From Deinococcus sp. (GTDB lineage: Bacteria > Deinococcota > Deinococci > Deinococcales > Deinococcaceae): 30,405 bases of DNA. A program made the position numbers and the translations under genes. Positions 14,580-24,057 of this stretch are shown here, in pieces. The stretch is taken from NCBI RefSeq assembly GCF_018260555.1, contig NZ_JAGLBB010000042.1:1-30405 (forward strand), written 5' to 3'. Position 1 is the first letter of the stretch; the number at the start of each line of letters is the position of its first letter. The notes under the pieces were generated by a model. The model made no database searches. It was given only the letters and a program-made list of their open reading frames with translations, and was not told the origin of the DNA.

Positions 14580-14585
14580 AGTCTA
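14580..14585 (-). promoter_or_regulatory. -10 box TAGACT of the TPR gene transcript
   Basis: TAGACT on the minus strand lies 7 nt before the micro-ORF ATG. No convincing -35 box is seen. Confidence 0.55.
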
Positions 14586-14742
14586 GAGCATTGACCAGAC
14601 GGGAAAGGTCTCTGTGGCGGGCGACGTAACGCATATGGACTGCCGGCTGTGTCGTATCGTTCACCGCTCAGCAGTGCGGCGGGTGGCCGCTGCCGCCTCC
14701 CAAGCCCGTTTCTCTCCTGTTCGCCCGCGGGTCCGCTCAGGT

Positions 14743-14872
14743 CTAGGTACCTTGTAGCTCACATGGCGCCCTGCCGGGAAAGCACCGGAACCTCTCCATT
14801 CCCGCTCCAACGGACTTTCTTCTGCTCCGCGCTCCGCGCGGTTGATCTACAAGATCAACGCAGTGTACTGAA
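14743..14872 (-). repeat. 130-bp intergenic repeat family B, copy 3 (inverted)
   Basis: It has the same 130-bp length, in opposite orientation to copies 1 and 2. The hairpin reads GTTGATC-TTGTA-GATCAAC in the family's sense, where copy 1 has a T-A pair in place of one G-C pair. It lies in the 368-bp gap between the TPR gene promoter and the end of rel. The rest of this gap shows nothing else I can support. Confidence 0.9.
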
Positions 14873-14953
14873 CGCCCTCGATGCCACCCTTAGGCGGGGT
14901 GCGGATGGAGTTGACTGGGCGAGGTGGACAGGCACGTCCGCCAGCTCGGTCCG

Positions 14954-17233
<2,280 letters not shown>

Positions 17234-17240
17234 GCCCTGC

Positions 17241-17246
17241 ACAATA
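17241..17246 (-). promoter_or_regulatory. -10 box TATTGT of rel
   Basis: TATTGT on the minus strand is followed by GCAGGGC (7 nt) and a GTG in frame with Rel. No ribosome site precedes either possible start, which favours a leaderless mRNA beginning at the GTG. Confidence 0.5.
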
Positions 17247-17339
17247 GCGCCCCCACACCCGGGCACATCCGCGCTGCGCCACACACACGGTCAAGCGCAC
17301 CCGCAGACCACCAGAACCACGCCCCGGACGGCAAACGAA

Positions 17340-17367
17340 CGCCCACCCCGGAAACAGTGGGTGGGCG
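17340..17367 (-). terminator. Hairpin between the 34-aa gene and rel
   Basis: CGCCCACC (17340-17347) and GGTGGGCG (17360-17367) form a perfect 8-bp stem with a 12-nt loop. It follows the stop of the small gene by 26 nt and precedes the rel promoter. It probably separates the two transcripts. Confidence 0.5.
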
Positions 17368-17393
17368 GGAAGATGACGGGAAAAGCAGTGCCC

Positions 17394-17498
17394 CTAGCGC
17401 CGGTCACGCACGCGCACGGGGATCGGCACCGGCTGTGGTTGCAGGCTGCCTTTCAGCACCTCGCGGAGCCAGTCAACAAATTCACGCAGGCCCTTCAT
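17394..17498 (-). CDS. Leaderless 34-aa small protein
   Basis: The ATG is exactly 7 nt after TACACT, as in other leaderless genes here; the GGGAGG between them is too close to act as a normal ribosome site. The peptide begins MKGLREFVDWLREVLKG, an amphipathic helix with alternating charged and hydrophobic residues, followed by SLQPQPVPIPVRVRDRR, a Pro/Val/Arg-rich tail. A hairpin follows its stop. The clear promoter, spacing, start, helix and terminator support a real gene. I do not recognise it; membrane-surface or RNA/ribosome binding are only guesses. It lies immediately upstream of rel in the same direction. Confidence 0.6.
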   Translation of the reverse strand: MKGLREFVDWLREVLKGSLQPQPVPIPVRVRDRR

Positions 17499-17505
17499 GC
17501 CTCCC

Positions 17506-17511
17506 AGTGTA
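17506..17511 (-). promoter_or_regulatory. -10 box TACACT of the 34-aa gene
   Basis: TACACT on the minus strand lies 7 nt before the ATG. The -35 region has no clear match. Confidence 0.5.
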
Positions 17512-17856
17512 AAGACCAAAGCCTGACAGAGATGGCACGAAGCTTACGATAAGTTCACACCCCGGACTCACACCCGCCGCACCGTGCTGCACGCACGCCA
17601 GACAAACGTCCCGGCCGTAGCACAGGCGGCCCCCCACGCACGTACCTGCCAGATTCTGACAACCGCCTGCCAGTGACGACGCAGTCCGGTCAGTACGGGT
17701 GCACACTGCATGCGACACTGCTGCATGCATTCCCTTCAACTGCCCTTCTTTCAGGAAGTTCGGGACTTACGCCGCATCCTGATCGCCGGAATGGGCGCCG
17801 GGTAGGCTGATCCCACGGCCCTGACCCTCAGGCAGCTCCGCCAGACGCTCGGTGAT
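17512..17856. other. Divergent intergenic region between the 34-aa gene and the DUF6155-like gene
   Basis: The 345-bp stretch holds the promoters of two divergent genes. A TAGGCT box (17803-17808) faces right, toward the DUF6155-like gene. The open frames crossing the stretch have no start signals or recognisable domains. I see no repeat or RNA gene in it. Confidence 0.4.
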
Positions 17857-18336
17857 ATGGACGCTCCCGAACTCCGCGAGGTCCTCGTACCTCTGTACCG
17901 TGCCAGCGCCGACAACAAACGCCAGCTGGCCGCGCTGCTGGAGGGCGACCACAGCGGGCTGCTCGACCGGCTGGACGCCGAGCTGGAGAAGGCGTTCCGC
18001 ACATCCGGCCGCCTTCCCACCATAAAGGTCGGCGGGGCGAAAAAAGCCCTGACCGCGTACCTGAAAGTCGCCGCGCCCGCCGACGCGCTCGACGCCGAAA
18101 TGCGCTACGTGGAGGCGGGAGTGATGTGCCTGCACGTGTACGGCGACTGGCCGGAGAATACCTACGCCAGCATGAAGGGCGTCTTCGAGAACGCCCTGAA
18201 GAGAGCGGCGGCCCTCGACGCCAAGGACATTCCGTTCAAGCGGCTCGAACGGCTCGTGAAGAATGCCGACGCTTTCGGGTACGGTTTCTCGGATCAGATC
18301 GCGTTCCTCTACGACGAGTTCCTGGAAAAGCTGTAA
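17857..18336 (+). CDS. DUF6155-like protein
   Basis: This soluble helical protein has 159 aa from the ATG. It shows ELREVLVPLYRASADNKRQL at the N-terminus and a C-terminal VFENALKRAAALDAKD plus RLVKNADAFGYGFSDQIAFL pattern that resembles DUF6155, a family with no known function. The family usually begins with a leucine-rich helix before this point. In frame, the 12 codons from a CTG at 17821 (CTG ACC CTC AGG CAG CTC ...) would add L/MTLRQLRQTLGD, which fits the family's first helix, and a TAGGCT box ends 12 nt before it. So a CTG start at 17821 (171 aa) is quite likely. The ATG has no proper ribosome site. Confidence 0.72.
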   Translation: MDAPELREVLVPLYRASADNKRQLAALLEGDHSGLLDRLDAELEKAFRTSGRLPTIKVGGAKKALTAYLKVAAPADALDAEMRYVEAGVMCLHVYGDWPENTYASMKGVFENALKRAAALDAKDIPFKRLERLVKNADAFGYGFSDQIAFLYDEFLEKL

Positions 18337-18378
18337 GAGCCGGAGGACTGACCCACGGCCCCTCCTCTGCCCCTCCGT

Positions 18379-19587
<1,209 letters not shown>

Positions 19588-19668
19588 GGGGGGCTCCTTT
19601 GGAGGGGTTGATAGGTGATGGAGGAAGGGGGTGATCTTTCGACCATCAACCTTCAACCATTAACGGCT

Positions 19669-21354
19669 TCACACCTGGAACACGCCGACGCGGAATTCCT
19701 CCTGGTGGGGGTTCTGGGCGCAGGCGTCGAGGGCGCGGATCAGGCGCTCGCGGGTGCTGTGGGGGGGGATGATCTCGTCCACCCACAGGCGGGCGGCGGC
19801 GTAACGGGGGTCGAGTTCAGTGTCGTACTTGCTCTTGACCTCGTCGTAGAGGCGCAGGATGTCCTCGTCGTCGGGCTCACGACCGGCGCGTTTCAGCGCG
19901 GCGAGCTGGATGTCCATGAGGGTCTTGGCGGCGGCGTTGCCGCTCATGACGGCGTACTTGGCGCTGGGCCAAGCGAACAGGAAGCGCGGAGCGTAGGCCT
20001 TGCCGTTCATGGCGTAGTTCCCGGCGCCGAAAGAGCCGCCGGTGATGATGGTGATCTTGGGCACGACGGAGTTGGACACGGCATTCACGAGTTTCGCGCC
20101 GCGCCGGATGATGCCTTCCTGTTCGCTGTCCCGGCCCACCATGAAGCCGGTCACGTCACTCAGGAACACCAGGGGCACGCCCGCCTGGTTGGCGTCCATG
20201 ATGAAGCGGGCGGCCTTGTCGGCGCTGTCGCCGTAGATGACGCCCCCGACCTCGATGCGGGTGCGCAGGCCGGGTTCGCCGCCCGCCTTGAGTTTCTTCT
20301 TGATGACGGTCCGCTGGTTCGCCACGAACGCCACGGGGTAGCCCCCGGCGCGGGCGAAGCCGCACACGATGGTCTCGCCGTACTCGGGTTTGAACTCTTG
20401 AAAGCTGGGCTCGCCTTCCGGGCCAGCATCGACCAGGGCGGCGATTAGGTCGCGCACGTCGTAGGTCTTGCTGCCGTCGAAACCGACCAGGTCGGTCAGG
20501 TCGCGTTCCGGGGCGGGCAGCGTTTCGCGGCGGCGCCTGGCGAAGGGGGCGCTTTCTCCCTGCGCGTACAGGTCGGCCAGCGCGCGCACGCGCCTGAGGG
20601 CAGCGGCGTCGTCGGGTTCCTTGTAGTCCACGGTGCCCGCGATGCCAGCGTGCATGCTGGCCCCGCCGAGGTCCTCGCTGTCCACGACCTGCCCGATGGC
20701 GGCCTTCACGAGTGCTGGCCCGGCGAGGTACAGGCCCGAGCCTTCGGTCATGATCAGGGTGTCGCACATGACCGGCAGGTACGCGCCGCCCGCCACGCAG
20801 TTGCCCATGATCGCGGCGATCTGCGGGATGCCGCGCGCGCTCATGCGGGCGTTCAGGTAGAACACGCGCCCGAAGTCGTCCTGATCCGGGAAGATCTCGT
20901 CTTGCATGGGCAGGTACACCCCAGCGCTGTCCACGAGGTACACGACCGGCAGGTGGTTTTCCAGCGCGATGGTCTGCGCCCGGATGACCTTCTTGGCGGT
21001 GATCGGAAAGAACGCGCCGGCCTTCACGGTGGCGTCGTTGGCGATGATCATCCACGGGCGGCCCTGGATGGTGCCGATGCCGGTGACGGTGCCGCCCGAC
21101 GGGCACCCGCCAACGTCGGCGTACATCTCCCAGCCCGCGAAGGTCATGAGTTCGTCGAAGGGCGTGCCGTCGTCGAGGAGCTGGCGGATGCGTTCACGGG
21201 CGGTCAGACGGTTCTTGTCGTGCTGGCGCTGCTGGGCTTTGGCACCGCCACCAGCGTGAACGGTCAGGCGGTCGGTCGCCAGGCGCTCCAGGGCGTCCTG
21301 CCACGCGCTACGGGTGGGCGGCGCCGGGGGGGCGCTGGTGTCTGGCTGTGTCAT
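19669..21354 (-). CDS. Acyl-CoA carboxylase beta subunit (methylcrotonyl-CoA carboxylase-like)
   Basis: This 561-aa carboxyltransferase moves CO2 from biotin to an acyl-CoA. The N-terminal half has GTVTGIGTIQGRPWMIIAND (about 88-107) and the VDSAGVYLPMQDEIFPDQDD segment (about 142-161), followed by MGNCVAGGAYLPVMCD. The C-terminal half has GFMVGRDSEQEGIIRRGAKL (about 409-428) and ITGGSFGAGNYAMNGKAYAP. The PxQ-E-FPD-D-FGR pattern is more like methylcrotonyl-CoA or geranyl-CoA carboxylase than propionyl-CoA carboxylase, so a role in leucine breakdown is likely. The biotin-carrying alpha subunit is not in the window. A palindromic operator overlaps its promoter. Its TAGACT box is 10 nt from the ATG. 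Confidence 0.9.
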   Translation of the reverse strand: MTQPDTSAPPAPPTRSAWQDALERLATDRLTVHAGGGAKAQQRQHDKNRLTARERIRQLLDDGTPFDELMTFAGWEMYADVGGCPSGGTVTGIGTIQGRPWMIIANDATVKAGAFFPITAKKVIRAQTIALENHLPVVYLVDSAGVYLPMQDEIFPDQDDFGRVFYLNARMSARGIPQIAAIMGNCVAGGAYLPVMCDTLIMTEGSGLYLAGPALVKAAIGQVVDSEDLGGASMHAGIAGTVDYKEPDDAAALRRVRALADLYAQGESAPFARRRRETLPAPERDLTDLVGFDGSKTYDVRDLIAALVDAGPEGEPSFQEFKPEYGETIVCGFARAGGYPVAFVANQRTVIKKKLKAGGEPGLRTRIEVGGVIYGDSADKAARFIMDANQAGVPLVFLSDVTGFMVGRDSEQEGIIRRGAKLVNAVSNSVVPKITIITGGSFGAGNYAMNGKAYAPRFLFAWPSAKYAVMSGNAAAKTLMDIQLAALKRAGREPDDEDILRLYDEVKSKYDTELDPRYAAARLWVDEIIPPHSTRERLIRALDACAQNPHQEEFRVGVFQV

Positions 21355-21364
21355 TGTTGCCCAC

Positions 21365-21385
21365 AGTCTAACAAACGGTCGTTAG
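21365..21385 (-). promoter_or_regulatory. Carboxylase promoter with TetR-type operator
   Basis: On the minus strand TAGACT (21365-21370) is the -10 box. One nt upstream of it lies the 14-bp palindrome CAAACGGTCGTTAG (plus strand, 21372-21385), of form CNAACGNNCGTTNG. The same palindrome stands beside the CoA-transferase A promoter at 23316. A repressor bound here would block RNA polymerase. From memory it resembles the operator of the Thermus PaaR repressor (TetR family); that identity is unchecked. Confidence 0.6.
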
Positions 21386-21408
21386 GTTGTGGTGGGATTC
21401 TAGACAGA

Positions 21409-21436
21409 CCCCCCGCGCCGGGCAGGTCGCGGGGGG
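21409..21436 (-). terminator. GC-rich hairpin after the CoA-transferase B gene
   Basis: CCCCCCGCG (21409-21417) and CGCGGGGGG (21428-21436) form a perfect 9-bp stem with a 10-nt loop, 14 nt after the stop. It probably ends the CoA-transferase transcript ahead of the carboxylase promoter. Confidence 0.6.
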
Positions 21437-21450
21437 CACAGAAGGTCGGT

Positions 21451-22080
21451 TCAGGTGTGAACAGCCGCGCCGGTCTTCGCCTGCAACTCGTCCAGCGTGA
21501 CGCCGGGCGCGAGTTCCACCAGCTTCAGGCCGCCTGGGGTCACATCGAGCACACCCAGGTCCGTGATGATCCGGTCGACGACGCTCTGCCCGGTCAGCGG
21601 CAGGTCGCACTCACGCACGATCTTGTGCGCGTCGCCCCTGGCCACGTGCTCCATCAGGACCACCACGCGCTGCACGCCCGCCACGAGATCCATCGCGCCG
21701 CCCATGCCCTTGACCATCTTGCCCGGAATCATCCAGTTCGCCAGGTCGCCCCGCTCGCTGACCTGCATGGCCCCCAGGACCGCGAGGTTCACGTGCCCGC
21801 CCCGGATCATGGCGAAACTGTCCGCGCTGGAAAAGAAACTGGCACCCGGCATGGCCGTGACGGTCTGCTTCCCGGCGTTGATCAGGTCCGGGTCCACCTC
21901 GTCCTCGGTGGGGAACGGGCCGATCCCCAGCAGGCCGTTTTCACTTTGCAGCATCACGCTGACGCCCTGGGGAATGTGGTTGGCGACCAGGGTAGGCAGG
22001 CCGATACCCAGGTTCACGTAGTAGCCATCTTGCAGTTCGCGGGCCGCGCGGGCAGCCATCTCGTCTCGGGTCCAGGGCAT
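21451..22080 (-). CDS. scoB: 3-oxoacid CoA-transferase subunit B
   Basis: The B subunit pairs with subunit A to move CoA from succinyl-CoA (or another acyl-CoA) to acetoacetate, joining ketone bodies or the end product of leucine breakdown to central metabolism. The 209-aa protein has the usual length, the QSENGLLGIGP motif with the catalytic glutamate (residue 47) that forms the CoA thioester, and GGHVNLAVLGAMQVSERGDL (about 115-134). The ATG at 22080 follows a GGAGGTCACC ribosome site; the frame runs on upstream without support. Unusually, it is separated from subunit A by 518 bp containing a repeat. Specificity between succinyl-CoA and acetyl-CoA donors cannot be decided. Confidence 0.93.
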   Translation of the reverse strand: MPWTRDEMAARAARELQDGYYVNLGIGLPTLVANHIPQGVSVMLQSENGLLGIGPFPTEDEVDPDLINAGKQTVTAMPGASFFSSADSFAMIRGGHVNLAVLGAMQVSERGDLANWMIPGKMVKGMGGAMDLVAGVQRVVVLMEHVARGDAHKIVRECDLPLTGQSVVDRIITDLGVLDVTPGGLKLVELAPGVTLDELQAKTGAAVHT

Positions 22081-22406
22081 GGGTGACCTCCTAGGGGTCG
22101 GTCGGGATTGGATTGTGAAGTCAGGAGCAGCTTGCGGCGCACAGGCCGTGCCTGTCAAGCGGTCCGAACGGGGGGCAGGGACATCTCCGACACCTGGCGC
22201 GCATGAGGTCAGCATGCCCGGCGAGTGTCACAGAGCGGCTACAGGTGATGCCGACTGCGGCTGTTTCGTCGGCCACCCGGAAACACACGGGGTCGGCAAC
22301 TCCGTCCCTGAAGGCTTTTTCGCTCCTTCACGCCTTTGACCGGCTTGAACGGTTGCTGCTCAACCTTCGCCTGGAATCCCTGTAGGTAAGTCGAGCTGAT
22401 CTTGTC

Positions 22407-22483
22407 ATACGCGTTCCGTTTGTTTCCTACTCGCATCCGCTCGGATTGATTCGGAACTGCACAGAACCAATCGGAGTCCGTGC
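22407..22483 (+). repeat. Intergenic repeat family A, internal-deletion copy between scoA and scoB
   Basis: ATACGCGTTCCGTTTGTTTC joins directly to CTACTCGCATCCGCTCGG, then ATTGATTCGGAACTGCACAG and ACCAATCGGAGTCCGTG. Most of the middle is missing, but both ends are recognisable. The 518-bp gap 22081-22598 contains this copy and no supported gene. An open frame on the minus strand crosses it (see the rejected list). The remainder shows only a small TGAAGG/CCTTCA hairpin at 22309-22330. Confidence 0.75.
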
Positions 22484-22598
22484 AATTCAACCGGGCCGCG
22501 CGAGGACCGAGGAACGACCGCTGCACTGGGAATGCAGTACTGGGAATGCAGTTGGTCCGGCGCTGCTACGGAATCTCGCACCCTTAAGTGCTGCGTTC

Positions 22599-23297
22599 TT
22601 AACTGGCGCGGACGGTGCGCTGTTCGATGCGTTTCTCGGGCGTGGCATTCAGCACCACCCGCTGCACGTAGATGCCCGGCGTGTCGATCCGGTCCGGGTC
22701 GATCTGACCGACCTCCACGATCTCCTCGACCTCTGCCACGGTGATCCGGCCGCAGGTCGCCACCATCGGGTTAAAGTTCCGCGCGGTCTTGCGGTACACC
22801 AGATTTCCCGACGGGTCCGCCTTCCACGCCTTGACCAGCGCCACGTCCGCCACGATCCCGTGTTCCAGGATGTACGTCTGGCCCCCGAACTCCTTGTGTT
22901 CCTTGCCCTCGGCGACCAGGGTTCCCACGCCGGTCTTCGTGTAGAAGCCGGGGATGCCCGCTCCTCCGGCGCGCATCCGCTCGGCGAGGGTGCCCTGCGG
23001 CGTGAATTCCAGTTCGAGTTCCCCGGCGAGGTACTGGCGTTCGAACTCCTTGTTCCCACCGACGTAGGAGCTGATCATGCGGCGGATCTGGCGGGTCTGG
23101 AGCAGCAGGCCCAGGCCCCAGTCGTCCACCCCGGCGTTATTGCTGACGGCCGTCAGGTGCTGCGCGCCAGTGTCGCGCAGCGCCAGGATGAGTTGCTCGG
23201 GGATGCCGCACAGGCCGAAACCACCCACGGCGATGGTCTGACCGTCGGCCACGATGTCGGAAAGCGCCGCGTGGGCGTCGGAGTACACCTTGTTCAT
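22599..23297 (-). CDS. scoA: 3-oxoacid CoA-transferase subunit A
   Basis: Subunit A of the same CoA-transferase, 232 aa. It has VGGFGLCGIPEQLILAL (about 24-40, the glycine loop that binds CoA), VSNNAGVDDWGLGLLL (about 54-69), SYVGGNKEFERQYLAGELEL (about 77-96) and the GGAGIPGFYTKTGVGT segment (about 112-127), which are all typical of SCOT/AtoD-like A subunits. The TACACT box lies 9 nt before the ATG, with GGAG between, and a 14-bp palindromic operator stands directly upstream. The operator overlaps the stop of the preceding hydrolase gene. It is transcribed toward scoB, but the two are separated by 518 bp. Confidence 0.93.
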   Translation of the reverse strand: MNKVYSDAHAALSDIVADGQTIAVGGFGLCGIPEQLILALRDTGAQHLTAVSNNAGVDDWGLGLLLQTRQIRRMISSYVGGNKEFERQYLAGELELEFTPQGTLAERMRAGGAGIPGFYTKTGVGTLVAEGKEHKEFGGQTYILEHGIVADVALVKAWKADPSGNLVYRKTARNFNPMVATCGRITVAEVEEIVEVGQIDPDRIDTPGIYVQRVVLNATPEKRIEQRTVRAS

Positions 23298-23306
23298 ATG
23301 GGCTCC

Positions 23307-23329
23307 AGTGTAGAACGAACGGTCGTTAG
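23307..23329 (-). promoter_or_regulatory. scoA promoter with TetR-type operator
   Basis: TACACT (minus strand, 23307-23312) is the -10 box. Three nt upstream lies CGAACGGTCGTTAG (plus strand, 23316-23329), of form CNAACGNNCGTTNG, differing from the carboxylase operator at one base. The layout relative to the -10 box is the same at both sites. The operator contains the stop codon of the upstream hydrolase gene. Confidence 0.6.
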
Positions 23330-24057
23330 GGAGTGTGCAGGGTTCTCAGGAAACCGGCCAGCAGCGCGCGGAAGGCAGCCGGGTCCTCCTGCGGGAAGCC
23401 GTGCCCCCGCCCGGGCAGGACCGTGGCCTCCACATTCAGCGCCGCCGCCTGTGCACACACCATGTCCGGTGTGATCAGCGGGTCCAGTTCGCCGCCCAGC
23501 ACCAGGCTCGGCAATGCGGCCAGCCGCGCGGGGTCCACCCCCCACGCAGCCAGCGCGCGGGCGTTCCCGCTGTCGTGCGACTCGGCCATGTTCGCCCCGT
23601 CTGCCAGCAGATCCAGGAAGTTCGCGGGGCGGCGCGACCCAAACAGCGCCCCCAGGCTGGCCGCCAGGAGGGCCGGGGTGGAGCGCAGCAGTTCCAGCAC
23701 CGGGTAGTTCTCCTCCGGCGTGACCAGTCCGTTCAGAGGCGCACTGGCCGCCAGGACCAGCCCCGATAGGGCCTGCGGATTACGCGCGGCGACCTCCAGC
23801 GCCACCGCGCCGCCCAGCGAGTGCCCCAGCAGCACGGGCCGCGTGACCTCCTGCATGCGCAGCCACTCCTGAAGCCAGTCGGCGTACCTGGCGATCGAGA
23901 CCGGCCCCGCGTGGGGCGTGCCCGCGAAGCCCGGCAGGTCCGGGGCCAGCACCCGCCACCCGGACGGCGGATCGGCCCGCAGGTCCACCCACCAGCGGGC
24001 CGAGGCGAAATTGCCGTGCAGGGCCACCAGGGTCCGGTTCCTGCCTTCGTCAGGCAT
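23326..24057 (-). CDS. Alpha/beta-fold hydrolase, 243 aa
   Basis: This is a soluble serine hydrolase of the BioH/esterase-like group. It has LVALHGNFASARWW (oxyanion region, about 9-22), LAPDLPGFAGTP (about 35-46), the nucleophile elbow LLGHSLGGAVALEV (about 73-86, Ser in GHSLG), a lid domain, GGELDPLITPDM (about 186-197, acid) and LPGRGHGFPQEDP (about 211-223, His). All three catalytic residues are present. The ATG at 24057 overlaps the stop of the MetX-like gene by 8 bp, so the two are coupled; an upstream extension is not supported. The substrate is unknown. An ester or acyl-CoA related role fits the neighbours. Confidence 0.85.
   Translation of the reverse strand: MPDEGRNRTLVALHGNFASARWWVDLRADPPSGWRVLAPDLPGFAGTPHAGPVSIARYADWLQEWLRMQEVTRPVLLGHSLGGAVALEVAARNPQALSGLVLAASAPLNGLVTPEENYPVLELLRSTPALLAASLGALFGSRRPANFLDLLADGANMAESHDSGNARALAAWGVDPARLAALPSLVLGGELDPLITPDMVCAQAAALNVEATVLPGRGHGFPQEDPAAFRALLAGFLRTLHTP

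Noticed and set aside
20650..22086. 478-codon plus-strand frame opposite the carboxylase and scoB genes
   Set aside because: It crosses two convincing genes and their promoter on the other strand, and its product has no recognisable domain.
22239..22526. Minus-strand frame of 95 codons in the scoA-scoB gap, considered as a transposase remnant
   Set aside because: Part of it is read from the family A repeat. The rest looks slightly protein-like, but I could not tie it to a family and there is no start signal.
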